From Periplaneta americana (taxonomy: Eukaryota; Arthropoda; Insecta; Blattodea; Blattidae), in NCBI RefSeq assembly GCF_040183065.1, contig NC_091120.1:193988127-194052126 (forward strand): a stretch of 64,000 nucleotides of DNA, read 5' to 3'. The notes beneath the pieces are model-generated. The model was not told where the DNA came from. It made no database searches and saw only the letters and a program-made list of their open reading frames with translations. The translations under genes and the position numbers were made by a program. Each line of letters starts with the position of its first letter. Positions within the stretch are counted from its first letter, which is position 1. This document shows, one piece after another, positions 48,175 through 61,200 of this stretch.

Positions 48175-48307
48175 GGATTGTACGTTGGGACGATTGAACT
48201 TGGGACTGGATTTAAGCAGAAAATGAATGTACTTTTCGACATAAACTCCTCTCTCATGTGGGTTACGTCGAACCTATGCCAGTACACCGACTACAATGCA
48301 GCATGCA
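48175..48307 (+). CDS. aspartic-protease-like gene, exon 3 (N-lobe start, altered catalytic motif)
   Basis: The acceptor TTGTTTCAG precedes GGA at 48175 and the donor GTAAGT begins at 48308; 133 nt, phase 0 to phase 1. It encodes GLYVGTIELGTGFKQKMNVL, then FDINSSLMWVTSNLC and a second Cys nine residues on. This aligns with the pepsin-family block YxGxIxIGTPxQxFxVxFDTGSSxLWVPSxxC. The catalytic Asp is kept (residue 78 of the joined protein) but Thr-Gly becomes Ile-Asn, so DTG is DIN. In active enzymes that glycine and threonine shape the active site. Cockroach Bla g 2-type proteins are known inactive homologues with altered DTG motifs, so loss of proteolysis with a binding role is likely (inference). 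Later exons, including the second catalytic motif, are not found before 64000. Confidence 0.78.
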
Positions 48308-48333
48308 GTAAGTGGCAGTACCATTATACAGAT

Positions 48334-48480
48334 TTGATTTATTGATTTATTGATAAAAACAGTCGTGGTATCACAGATACATAGACAAAGTCAAAAGAAA
48401 AAGAAGATAAACAAAGAAACTAAAATACTATATCAACACTAGTTTCCATAAATTCATTTATATCATAAAAAGGGTTTATG
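48334..48480 (-). repeat. probable LINE 3' tail
   Basis: The reverse complement ends TATCAATAAATCAATAAATC, a tail-like repeat, after A-poor UTR-like sequence containing ATACCACGACTG. It starts just after the exon 3 donor. Confidence 0.5.
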
Positions 48481-50409
48481 CTCCACCATGCCGAAATGTA
48501 GTAATTATACACCTGATAATAGCCCTTTAATGCACCTCATTAAAGTACACCTATTCATTATGCGTCAGTTGTTCAGCCAATGACAAATCACCATTGTAGC
48601 ATTATAAAAGCGCAAGTATCGATTATTCTCGGATATGCAATCGAAAGATAACTAGCGAAAAGTCACGGTGGCTGGAAATCCAATACTGCCGCAGAAGGTT
48701 ATGTTCTGTTACTATAATAATTAGCGTTAATTGTAAATAATATTCAAATAAATTCAATTTGTCATCTCGTTTTTCAATTCTAAATCAATTTCCAGGTTGT
48801 GTCATGTTATTCTCTAGATTATATCAAGGTCAATGACATTCGTTCCTCGGAAAAAATCAATACTTTCGCGTCTGCGCACATCTCACAATTTAGAAGGTCA
48901 GTTCCGCTCCTCACTTACATAACCATAACATGAATGCTTATGAATAATTTCAAGTTAGAAATATGGTCGAGCATAAAAAGTCGTATGAAACTTGCCTATA
49001 ATGGTAATTAAGACGCTCGTATGAAAATTATGAAACTCGCTTACACTCGTTTCATAAACCAATATACTCGCTTCTTAATTACTATCATGTTAGGCTCGTT
49101 GCATAATGTACTATTTTAATTAGCCAATCACGAATAACACACCTAGATATATTAAAATTAACAATATGTTCACTATAAGCAAGTTTATTAAATATAGACA
49201 ATGCAATTAATGTAAACCATTGTTTAGACTTAGCTAATCTAACCCTAGGGGTCACAAGGTAGTAATTATGTGGAAAGTGTTCAATGACAAACCTTCTAAG
49301 GACTCCTTAGCATAGTATCTCTCTCATTTTGTCTCTTTACGCTTAGATTTCTTAGAAATAATTATTTTACATGACAACTTTTGATCCCATTATCCTTCAA
49401 ACACAATGATCTTGGTTATGGCATAGCCGTCTATAACGGAAAGAATAGTAATATGCGTTACAAGAGCGGTATGTTGAAGTTTTCATGTTCGAGGAAAAGT
49501 TTGAAAAAGCGAAACGTAGTGTATCATACATTATTTTGTGCGAAGATCGTTTATTACATACCTGAAAGAGTAATTTCTAATTAGTTGCAATGAAATCTCC
49601 ATCTTGGTTTCTGTTCAATGACGGCAGATTTGCAAAACAAAAATATCTATCTTCAACATTGTTGCTTTAAAATGTTTTCTGTGTTTACTATACTCCAGTA
49701 GGCCGTGATATACGTCTGTCTTCTCCCCCCCCCCCCAGTCTATAAATGCGAACTTAAAACAAACGGTAAGATGATGTAATGATTTATTTTTCATTTTAAT
49801 ATTTTAACAATGTTATTTATATAACATATTGCAGTAATAACATCGGCAAGTTTAATTTTGCAATATTTAAAAACAATAATTAACAGTGTAATTTAGGTGA
49901 AATTGCAGTGGTAAGTTTCCAATTTATAATTATTACTATATTGAACGTATCTAAAAATAATATGTTAAAAGCCTAAAGCAGTAAAATCAATATGCCACTT
50001 AAGCGGTAAGAAGAGGGAAATTGTTATGTGTGTTAGGTTGGGAATACTGAATGTGGAATTTTAGGCTTTCCGCGGATTGGTTTTGTGCGGAAACCAAGGA
50101 AATACGCACGATCTCGCACAAATAACATTACATTCGAACTGGATTTAAACTTTTTTTTTTTCTTTATTCAATGGATTTCTTCACAAGGACCCTAAATTTT
50201 GACGTCTCATTAACCTGGACTGTTGTTGTTGTTGTTTAGTGAACTATCCGAAGACAGTTTGGAACCTCGTAAATGACGCCAATAAGGCACTACTCATGAG
50301 GCAACTAAGCCAGGAGAAGCATTTTCTCCAGATATTGGAGTGTTTCTATACTCTCTTGGTAAATCAAAATAATGTATATTGTCCTGTATTGATTTCCTGA
50401 GTAGAGTGA
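48481..50409. other. no recognised gene or further protease exon
   Basis: The largest stretch without an assigned element. It has repeated CTCGCTT/ACTCGTTTCAT phrases near 49010-49080 and a poly-C run at about 49725-49735. The short frame at 49381 shows no domain. No aspartic-protease exon 4 could be identified. Confidence 0.5.
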
Positions 50410-51068
50410 ATCGGGGGAAGATGCCCGACTTATTCTTTGATTGAAAATTTAAGATACTGTTCATTTAGTTTCGAATTTCATATTGAAATATCAAAGTCTG
50501 GAAGCTATATTGAAACTATGTTTTTGGTACAAACAGAAAACATTAATTACCTTGTTTATAGATACAGGTTTTCTTCTTACCTGCATTGTAGGCATCTTTC
50601 CCCGATAGTCGGGTTAGTTGGCAAATGCAATTAAGACACTTACTGATACTGTACATATATTTTACCTGAACTTAGTTTGATACATGTATAGAACAAAATT
50701 GACTTAATCTAAAGCTCATGGACACTTTCTCACTCGTTTATCACTACTTAGGAACATAGTCATTGCACATATTTTATTGTCATGTACAAGACTCGTGAAA
50801 TCACTTCTTGCACACAATGAATTCAATCCAGTACATTTTTTTGTCATCATTCTTTTTTAAGGGGCATTTAAGGGTGCGATAAGAAATCCCGTATGCTTGC
50901 GATGCTCTGAAACAGTTCATACCCTCTGTTATAACATGTTCCACCGCAAGTTGAAGACTGTCCTCAATCCAGTGACTTCTATCAGAGGATCTTACGTAAT
51001 GTTTACATATTCCCTGCAATAAAACAAAAATTATAACTCTTAAAACAAGTTGCCATCTTACCCCGACT
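50410..51068. mobile_element. composite of related TIR ends with transposase scrap
   Basis: Three copies of one end sequence occur: ATCGGGGGAAGATGCC at 50410 (forward), GGCATCTTTCCCCGAT at about 50591-50606 (inverted) and GCCATCTTACCCCGA at about 51051-51065 (inverted). The first two bound a 197-bp MITE-like unit; the outer pair encloses the Psq-type fragment. Confidence 0.65.
50860..51022 (-). pseudogene. Psq-type helix-turn-helix fragment (pogo/Tigger-type)
   Basis: The minus-strand frame reads KHYVRSSDRSHWIEDSLQLA, then VEHVITEGMNCFRASQAYGI, then SYRTLKCPLKK. This is the Psq/CENP-B-type DNA-binding helix-turn-helix found at the N-terminus of pogo/Tigger transposases and in some domesticated regulators: the W-x-E-x-x-L-x-x-A start, M-x-x-x-x-A-S-x-x-Y-x-I turn and TL end are visible. 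An acceptor-like TTTGTTTTATTGCAG lies just before the first codons, so it could be an exon, but no DDE domain or other exon is seen. It sits between TIR-like ends, which favours a transposon remnant. The normal PYRTL is SYRTL and the basic RRLKK is CPLKK, hinting at decay. Confidence 0.72.
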
Positions 51069-51954
51069 TTGACTTTGACTTTGGTAAGTCGAGATTAGAC
51101 GATCTTGTTCTAATGTTGGCAATTAAAATCACTGCCTTGTAAACGAATTAAATTAATAGATAGTTGAAATAGAGTTGGCATTGCCCATTATTTGAGCCAC
51201 AAATAAATGAAACAATTGAACATCGGTACATGATAAGCAATTGTTAACCGTTCTTGCATCTTTACATAAGAATAATATTATTCGAGGGCTTATTGTGAAA
51301 GTAAAGTAAGTACAAAAATTAACATTTTTAGGTCTTCACACCAATCGATAATAATTTGTTTTTTTTTTTTTACCTGGCCACAAAAAATCGTAACTCAGTT
51401 CGAACAGTCTTGTATGTAACACAATTCATAACTACAAAACATGAAATAGTATTGCCTGTTAAGAATTTTGTTGTGAATAAAACATATATTGTAGTTACGT
51501 TAATTTCACATATTATTTCGTTAAAAATAATTTTGTTGTGAAGATATGGAAGAAAATATTCAACCAATGGCAGACTATGAAAGAGACATATTATCCTGCT
51601 GATAGTTGGTAGAGTTATTCCTTGCATGTCAGCAGAAACTACTTAAAAATTATGTGAAATCAATATGCAGAAAACATTATTATGACGACCGCAAGGATTA
51701 TAAATTAACTGCATTTCCAACTGCAGGCCTATAACCTATCTTTTATAGAATTGTCAAAAATCAGTATTAAGCTATCAATCCTTACCAATAGCGTAAAATC
51801 GCGATGAAATAAATTGTAATATTTATTGGTGGACAAATAATCCTCTTTGATTATTCATCAAAGATAATTGAAACATGACGAGGATATTTAATACTGCCTG
51901 TTTATCAAATCTGTACCTTGATTTGAATTTATAATCTATAATAACTAGTGGCTT
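51069..51954. other. no recognisable gene
   Basis: AT-rich. Two short frames around 51356-51627 on opposite strands have no domain. Confidence 0.55.
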
Positions 51955-52274
51955 GTGCAGCAAACACTGCTAACTAAGTTCATTTGAAGTTCAAATCAAA
52001 TTTTTTCGAATTTATTTCCAATGAAAAATACCAGACATTTTGGAAGTTACTTGCTTCCATAATAATGAAACATATCCCTCTGAATGGTTTTCTTCATGCT
52101 AAATACTTTTTATTTAACCTATACATCTTCAGTTCTTGAGTTCCAATGTGAAAACGCAAGTAACAACGTCGGAACGATCAGTCGGTTTTACATGTGGGAG
52201 TGAAGCGATAGCTATTTCAGGTTATTATGGATTGTAGGTTAGAGTTATGAAAATATCCTCTCCTCTCCTCTCCA

Positions 52275-55200
52275 TTGCCCTCTGCCATCGGCCCTCTGCC
52301 CTCATGCCCGCATGCCCTATGCAATCATGCCCCAGGACCTCTGCCATCTGCCCTCATGCCCTCACGCCCACAAGCCCTCATACCCACGTGCCGTAATGCA
52401 CTCGTACCCTCTGCCCTCGTGCCCTCGTTACCTTGTGCCCTCATGCCCTATGCCCTCGTGCCCTCGTGCACTCAGCCTTCATGCCCTCGTGCCCTCGTGC
52501 CCTCGTTCCCTCATGCCCTCATGCCCTCGTGCCGTCATGCCCTCATGCTCTCATGCCCTCGTGCCCTCATGCCCTCGTGCCCTCGTGCCCTCTGCACTCG
52601 TGCCTCCTGCCATCGTGACCTCATGCCCTCGTGCCCTCATGCCCTCGTGCCGTCATGCCCTCGTGCCCTCGTGCACTCATGCCCTCGTGCCGTCATGCCC
52701 TCGTACCCTCATGCCCTCGTGCCGTCATGCCGTCATGCCCTCGTGCCGTCATGACCTCGTACCGTCATGCCCTCGTGCCCTCGTGCCCTCATGCCCTCAT
52801 GCCCTCGTGCCGTCATGCCCTCGTGCCATCATGCCCTCGTGCACTCATGCCCTCGTGCCGTCATGCCTTCATGCCGTCATGCCCTCGTGCCCTCGTGCCG
52901 TCATGCCCTCATGCACTCGTGCCGTCATGCCCTCATGCACTCGTGCCGTCATGCCCTCGTGCCCTCATGCCCGCGTGCCGTCATGCCCTCGTGGCCTCAT
53001 GCCCTCGTGCCCTCATGCCCACGTGCCGTCATGACCTCGTGCCCTCGTGCCTTCATGCCCTCGTGCCCTCATGCCCTCTTGCCGTCATGCCCTCGTGCCG
53101 TCATGTCCTCGTGCCGTCATGCCCTCGTGCCCTCATGCCCTCGTGCCGTCATGCCTTCATGCCGTCATGCCCTCGTGCCCTCGTGCCGTCATGCCCTCAT
53201 GCACTCGTGCCGTCATGCCCTCATGCACTCGTGCCGTCATGCCCTCGTGGCCTCATGCCCGCGTGCCGTCATGCCCACGTGCCGTCATGACCTCGTGCCC
53301 TCGTGCCTTCATGCCCTCGTGCCCTCATGCCCTCTTGCCGTCATGCCCTCGTGCCCTCATGCCCTCTTGCCGTCATGCCCTCGTGCCGTCATGTCCTCGT
53401 GCCGTCATGTCCTCGTGCCATCATGCCCTCGTGCACTCATGCCCTCGTGCCGTCATGCCTTCATGCCGTCATGCCCTCGTGCCGTCATGCCCTCATGCAC
53501 TCGTGCCGTCATGCCCTCATGCACTCGTGCCGTCATGCCCTCATGCACTCGTGCCGTCATGCCCTCGTGCCCTCAGGCCCTCTTGCCGTCATGCCCTCGT
53601 GCCCTCGTGCCGTCATGCCCTCGTACCCTCATGCTCTCGTGCCGTCATGCCCTCGTGCCCTCTGCCCTCGTGCTCTCATGCCCTCGAGCACTCGTGCCGT
53701 CATGCCCTCGTGCCCTCTGCCCTCGTGCGCTCGTGGCCTCGTGCCCTCATGCCCTCGAGCCCTCATGCCCTCGTGCCCACATGCCCTCGTGCCCTTATGC
53801 CCTCATGCCCTCTGCACTCGTGCCCTCTTGCCCTCGTGCAGTCATGCATTCCTGCCTTCATGCCCTAGTGCGCTCATGCCCTCGTGCCCTCATGCCATCC
53901 TGCCGTCATGCCCTCATGCCGTCATGCCTTCGTACCCTCATGCCCTCGTGCCGTCATGCCCTCATGCACTCGTGCTGTCATGCCCTCGTGCCGTCATGCA
54001 CTCGTGCCGTCATGCCCTCGCGCCGTAATGACCTCGTGCCCTCATACCCTCGTGCCATCATGCCCTCTTGCCGTAATGCCCTCGTGTCCTCGTGCCCTCG
54101 AGCCCTCGTGCCGTCATGCTCTCGTGCCGTCATGCCCTCGTGTCGTCATGCCCTCGTACCCTCATGCCCTCGTGCCGTCGTGCCCTCGTTCCCTCATGCC
54201 CTCGTGCCCTCATGCCCTCCTACCTTCATGCCCTAGTGCCCTCATGCCCTCGTGCCGTCATGCCCTCGTAACCTCATGCTCTCGTGCCGTCATGCCTTCG
54301 TGTCCTCATGCCCTCGTGCCCTCTGCTTTCGTGACCTCATGCTCTCGTGCCCTCATGCTCTCGTGCCGTCATGCCCTCGTGCCCTCATGCCCTCCTGCCG
54401 TGATGCCCTCGTTTCCTCTTGCCCTCGTGCAGTCATGCCCGCGTGCCTTCATGCCCTAGTGCTCTCAGGCCTTCGTGCCGTCATGCGCTCGTGCCCTTAA
54501 GCCCTCTGCCCTCGTGCCCTCGTTCCGTCATGCCCTCGTGCCATCTGCCCTCGTGCCGTCCTGGCCTCGTGCCCTCTGCACTCGTGCCCTTTGCACTCGT
54601 GCCCTCGTGCCGTCATGCCCTCGTGCCCTCTGCCCTCGTGCCCTAATGCCCTTTGCTCACGTGCCCTCTGCCCTCGTGCCCTTATGCCCTCGCGCCCTCT
54701 TGCCTTCGTGCCGTCATGCCCTAGTGCCGTCATGCCCTCATGCCCTCGTGCGGTCATGCCCTCATGTCCTCGTGCCATCATGCCCTCGTGCCCTCGAGCC
54801 CTCGTGCCGTCATTCCCTCGTGCCGTGATGCGCTCGTGCCCTCGTGCCCTCATGCCCTAGTGCCGTCATGCGCTCGTGCCCTCATGCCCTCGTGCCCTTA
54901 TGCCCTCGTGCCCTCATGCCCTCGTGCCCTCATGCCCTGGTGCCCTCATGCCCTCCTGCACTCGTGCCCTCTTGCCCTCGTGCAGTCTTGCCCTTGTGCC
55001 CTCTGCCCTCGTGCCCTCATGCCCTCGTGCACTCTGCCCTCGTGCCCTCTTGCCCCCGTCCCCTCGTGCAGTCATGCCCTCGTGCCCTCTGCCCTCATGC
55101 CGTCAGCCCTCGTGCCCTCATGCCCTCGAGCACTCGTGCCCTCATGCCTTCATGCCATCATGCCCTCGCACCCTCTGCCCTCGTGCGCTCGTGCCCTCGT

Positions 55201-58200
55201 GCCCTCTGCACTCGTGCCCTCTGCCCTCGTGCGCTCTTGCCATCGTGCCCTCGTTCCCTCGAGCCCTCGTGCCCTCATGCCCTCGTGCCGTCAAGCCCTC
55301 GTGCCGTCATGCCCTCGTGCCTCTGCCCTCGTGCTCTCCTACCTTCATGCCCTCGTGCCCTCATGATCTCGTGCCCTCTGCAGTCGTGCCCTCGTGCCCT
55401 CTGCACTCGTGCCCTCGTGCCCTCATGCCCTAGTGCTGTCATGCCCTCGTGCAGTCATGCCCTCGTTCCCTCGATCTTTCGTGGCGTCATGCCCTCGTGC
55501 AATCATGCCCTCATGCAATCGTGCCCTCTACACTCGTGCCCTCTGCCCTCGTGCCCTCTTGCCCTCGTGCCCGCATGCCCTTGTGCCCTCATGCCCTCGT
55601 GCCGTCATGCCCTCGTGCACGTCATGCCCTCGTGCCTTCTGCCTTCGTGCCCTCATGCCCTCGTGCCCTTCGCCCTCTTGCGGTCGTGCCCTCATGCCCT
55701 TGTGCCCTCATGCCCTCGTTTTCTCATGCCCTCATGCCCTCGTGCCCTCTTGCCCTCTGAACTTGTGCCCTCGTACCCTCATGCCATCGTGCCGTCATGC
55801 CCCTGTGCCGTCATGCCCTCGTTCCCTCGAGCTCTCGTGGCGTCATGTCCTCGTGCCGTCATGCCCTCATGCCCTCGTGTCCTCGTGCCCTCGTGCCCTC
55901 ATGCCCTTGTGCCGTCATGCCCTCGTTCCCTCGAGCTCATGTGGCGTCTTGCCCTCGTGCAGTCATGCCTTCGTGCCCTCATGCCCTCGTGCTTTCATGC
56001 CGTCATGCCCTCGTGCCCTCATGCCCTCTGCCCTCGTGCCCTCGTGCCGTCATGCCCTCGTTCCATCTGCCCTCGTGCCGTCCTGCCCTCGTTCCCTCTG
56101 CACTCGTGCCCTTTGCTCTCGTGCCCTCGTGCTGTCATGCCCTCTTGCCCTAATGCCCTTTGCTCTCGTGCCCTCTGCCCTCGTGCCCTTATGCCCTCGT
56201 GCCCTCTTGCTTTCGTGCCGTCATGCCCTCATGCCCTCGTGCCATCATGCCCTCGTGCCCTCGAGCCCTCGTGCCGTCATTCCCTCGTACCGTGATGCGC
56301 TCGTGCCCTTGTGCCCTCATGCCCTAGAGCCGTCATGCGCTCGTGCCCTCATGCCCTCTTGCCCTCATGCCCTCCTGCCCTCATGCCGTCATGCCCTCGC
56401 GCCCTAATGCCCTTGTGCCCTCATGCCCTCCTGCCCTATTGCCCTCGTGCAGTCTTGCCCTTGTGCCCTCTGCCCTCGTGCCCTCATGCCCTCGTGCACT
56501 CTGCCCTCGTGCCCTCTTGCCCCCGTGCCCTCGTGCAGTCATGCCCTCGTGCCCTCTGCCCTCAAGCCGTCTGCCCTCGTGCCCTCATGCTCTCGAGCAC
56601 TCGTGCCCTCATGCCTTCGTGCCATCATGCCCTCGCACCCTCTGCCCTCGTGCCCTCGTGCCCTCTGCACTCGTGCCCTCTGCCCTCGTGCCCTCTTGCC
56701 ATCTTGCCCTCGTTCCCTCGAGCCCTCGTGCCCTCATGCCCTCGTGCCGTCAAGCCCTCGTGCCGTCATGCCCTCGTGCCTCTGCCCTCGTGCACGTCAT
56801 GCCCTCGTGCCCTCTGCCTTCGTGCCCTCATGCCCTCGTGCCGTCATGCCCTCGTGCCCTTCGTCCTCTTGCGTTCATGCCCTCGTGCCCTCATGCCCTC
56901 GTTTTCTCATGCCCTCATGCCCTCGTGCCCTCTTGCCCTCTGCACTCGTGCCCTCGTACCCTCATGCCATCGTGCCCTCATGCCCTCGTGCCGTCATGCC
57001 CTCGTTCCCTCGAGCTCTCGTGGCGTCATGCCCTCGTGCCGTCATGCCCTCATGCCCTCGTGTCCTCGTGCCCTCATGCCCTTGTGCCGTCATGCCCTCG
57101 TTCCCTCGAGCTCATGTAGCGTCTTGCCCTCGTGCAGTCATGCCTTCGTGCCCTCATGCCCTCGTGCTTTCATGCCGTCATGCCTTCGTGCCCGCATGCC
57201 CTCGTGCCGTCATGCCCTCGTGACCTCGAGCCATCGTTCCGTCATGCCCTCGTACCCTCATGCCCTCGTGCCGTCATGTCCTCTTGCCCTCATGCCCTCG
57301 TGCCCTCTGCCCTCGTGAACTCATGCCCTCGTGCCGTCATGCCCTCGTGCCCTCATGCCCTCCTGCCGTCATGCCCTCGTGCCCTCGTGCAGTCATGCCC
57401 TCGTGGCTTCATGCCCTCGTGCCCTCATGCCCTCGTGCCGTCATGTTCTCGTTCCCTCGTTTCCTTGTGCCGTCATGCCCTCGTGCACTCTGCCCTCGTG
57501 CCCTCATGCCCTCGTGTCTTCCGCTCTCGTGCCCTCATGCCCTCGTGCCCTCATGCCGTTATGCCCTTGTGCCCTCATGCCCTCGTGCCCTCACGCCCTC
57601 TGCCCACATGCCCTCATGCCCTCGTGCCCTAATGCCCTCGTGCCCTCGTGCCCTCATGCCCTCTTGCTCTCGTGCCCTCATGCCCTCGTGCCGTCATGCC
57701 CTCTGCCCTCGTGCGTTCGTGCCATCATGCCCTCGCACCCTCTGCCCTCGTGCGCTCGTGCCCTCGTGCCCTCTGCACTCGTGCCTTCTGCCCTCGTGCC
57801 CTCTTGCCATCGTGCCCTCATTCCCTCGAGCCCTCGTGCCCTCATGCCCTCGTGCCGTCAAGCCCTCCTGCCGTCATGCCCTCTTGCCTCTGCCCTCGTG
57901 CGCTCCTGCCCTCATGCCCTCGTGCCCTCATGGTCGCGTGCCCTCTGCAGTCGTGCCCTCGTGCTCTCTGCTCTCGTGCCCTCGTGCCCTCATGCCCTAG
58001 TGCTGTCATGCCCTCGTGCAGTCATGCCCTCGTTCCCTCGATCTCTCGTGGCGTCATGCCCTCGTGCAATCATGCCCTCGTGCCCTCTGCACTCGTGCCC
58101 TCTGCCCTCGTGCCCTCTTGCCCTCGTACCCGCATGCCCTTGTGCCCTCATGCCCTCATGCCGTCATGCCCTCGTGCACGTCATGCCCTCGTGCCCTCTG

Positions 58201-61200
58201 TCTTCGTGCCCTCATGCCCTCGTGCCGTCATGCCCTCGTGCCCTTCGCCCTCTTGCGTTCGTGCCCTTATGCCCTCGTGCCCTCATGCCCTCATGCCCTC
58301 GTTTTCTCATGCCCTCATGCCCTCGTGCCCTCTTGCCCTCTGCACTCGTGCCCTCGTACCCTCATGCCATCGTGCCCTCATGCCCTCGTGCCGTCATGCC
58401 CTCGTTCCCTCGAGCTCTCGTGGCGTCATGCCCTCGTGCCGTCATGCCCTCATGCCCTCGTGTCCTCGTGCCCTCGTGCCCTCATGCCCTTGTGCCGTCA
58501 TGCCCTCGTTCCATTCGAGCTCATGTGGCGTCTTGCCCTCGTGCAGTCATGCCTTCGTGCCCTCATGCCCTCGTGCTTTCATGCCGTCATGCCTTCGTGC
58601 CCGCATGCCCTCGTGCCGTCATGCCCTCGTGACCTCGAGCCATCGTTCCGTCATGCCCTCGTACCCTCATGCCCTCGTGCCGTCATGTCCTCTTGCCCTC
58701 ATGCCCTCGTGCCCTCTGCCCTTGTGAACTCATGCCCTCGTGCCGTCATGCCCTCGTGCCCTCATGCCCTCCTGCCGTCATGCCCTCGTGCCCTCGTGCA
58801 GTCATGCCCTCGTGCCTTCATGCCCTCGTGCCCTCATGCCCTCGTGCCGTCATGTTCTCGTTCCCTCGTTCCCTAGTGCTCTCATGCCCTCTGCCCTCGT
58901 TCCCTCGTGCCCTCGTGCTGTCATGCCCTCGTGCACTCTGCCCTCGTGCCCTCATGGCCTCGTGTCCTCCGCTCTCGTGCCCTCATGCCCTCGTGCACTC
59001 ATGCCCTCGTGCCCTCATGCCGTCATGCCCTTGTGCCCTCTTGCCCTCGTGCCCTCATGCCCTCGTGCCCTCATGCCCTCTGCCCACGTTCCCTCATGCC
59101 CTCGTGCCCTAATGCCCTCGTGACCTTGTGCCCTCTTGCCGTCATGCCCTCGTGCCTTCGTGCCCTCTTGCTCTCGTGCCCTCATGCCCTCGTGCCGTCA
59201 TGCCCTCTGCCCTCGTGCCCTCATGCCCTCGTGCCGTCATGCCCTCGTGCCCTCGTGCCCTCGTTCTTTCGTGCCCTCATGCCCTCGTGCTCTCGTGCCC
59301 TCATGCCCTCGTGCTCTCATGCCCACGTGCCGTCATGCCCTCGTGCCAAGCCCTCGTGCCTTCATGCCCACGTGCCCTCTGCGCTCGTCCCCTCATGCCC
59401 TCGTGCCATCATGCCGTCTGCCCTCGTGCCCTCATGCCCTGATGCGGTCATGCCCTCGTGCCCCCTGCCCTCGTGCCCTCATGCCCTCGTGCCCTCGTGC
59501 CTTCATTCCCTCGTGCCCTCAGCCCTCGTGCCCTCGTGCCGTCATGCCCTCCTGCCCTCTGCCCTCGTGTCCTTATGCCCTCGTGCTTTCGTGTCCTCGT
59601 GCCCTCGTGCCCTCATGCCCTTGTGCCGTCATGCCCTCGTTCCATTCGAGCTCATGTGGCGTCTTGCCCTCGTGCAGTCATGCCTTCGTGCCCTCATGCC
59701 CTCGTGCCGTCATGTTCTCGTTCCCTCGTTCCCTAGTGCTCTCATGCCCTCTGCCCTCGTTCCCTCGTGCCCTCGTGCTGTCATGCCCTCGTGCACTCTG
59801 CCCTCGTGCCCTCATGGCCTCGTGTCCTCCGCTCTCGTGCCCTCATGCCCTCGTGCACTCATGCCCTCGTGCCCTCATGCCGTCATGCCCTTGTGCCCTC
59901 TTGCCCTCGTGCCCTCATGCCCTCGTGCCCTCATGCCCTCTGCCCACGTTCCCTCATGCCCTCGTGCCCTAATGCCCTCGTGACCTTGTGCCCTCTTGCC
60001 GTCATGCCCTCGTGCCTTCGTGCCCTCTTGCTCTCGTGCCCTCATGCCCTCGTGCCGTCATGCCCTCTGCCCTCGTGCCCTCATGCCCTCGTGCCGTCAT
60101 GCCCTCGTGCCCTCGTGCCCTCGTTCTTTCGTGCCCTCATGCCCTCGTGCTCTCGTGCCCTCATGCCCTCGTGCTCTCATGCCCACGTGCCGTCATGCCC
60201 TCGTGCCAAGCCCTCGTGCCTTCATGCCCACGTGCCCTCTGCGCTCGTCCCCTCATGCCCTCGTGCCATCATGCCGTCTGCCCTCGTGCCCTCATGCCCT
60301 GATGCGGTCATGCCCTCGTGCCCCCTGCCCTCGTGCCCTCATGCCCTCGTGCCCTCGTGCCTTCATTCCCTCGTGCCCTCAGCCCTCGTGCCCTCGTGCC
60401 GTCATGCCCTCCTGCCCTCTGCCCTCGTGTCCTTATGCCCTCGTGCTTTCGTGTCCTCGTGCCCTCGTGCCCTCATGCCCTTGTGCCGTCATGCCCTCGT
60501 TCCATTCGAGCTCATGTGGCGTCTTGCCCTCGTGCAGTCATGCCTTCGTGCCCTCATGCCCTCGTGCTTTCATGCCGTCATGCCTTCGTGCCCGCATGCC
60601 CTCGTGCCGTCATGCCCTCGTGACCTCGAGCCATCGTTCCGTCATGCCCTCGTACCCTCATGCCCTCGTGCCGTCATGTCCTCTTGCCCTCATGCCCTCG
60701 TGCCCTCTGCCCTTGTGAACTCATGCCCTCGTGCCGTCATGCCCTCGTGCCCTCATGCCCTCCTGCCGTCATGCCCTCGTGCCCTCGTGCAGTCATGCCC
60801 TCGTGCCTTCATGCCCTCGTGCCCTCATGCCCTCGTGCCGTCATGTTCTCGTTCCCTCGTTCCCTAGTGCTCTCATGCCCTCTGCCCTCGTTCCCTCGTG
60901 CCCTCGTGCTGTCATGCCCTCGTGCACTCTGCCCTCGTGCCCTCATGGCCTCGTGTCCTCCGCTCTCGTGCCCTCATGCCCTCGTGCACTCATGCCCTCG
61001 TGCCCTCATGCCGTCATGCCCTTGTGCCCTCATGCCCTCGTGCCCTCATGCCCTCTGCCCACGTTCCCTCATGCCCTCGTGCCCTAATGCCCTCGTGACC
61101 TTGTGCCCTCTTGCCGTCATGCCCTCGTGCCTTCGTGCCCTCTTGCTCTCGTGCCCTCATGCCCTCGTGCCGTCATGCCCTCTGCCCTCGTGCCCTCATG

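Noticed and set aside
49720-49736. Poly-C run as a regulatory site
   Set aside because: A simple homopolymer; no supporting context.
48308-51954. Search for exon 4 of the aspartic-protease-like gene
   Set aside because: No frame with the expected N-lobe continuation and splice sites was found; it may lie beyond 64000 or be lost.
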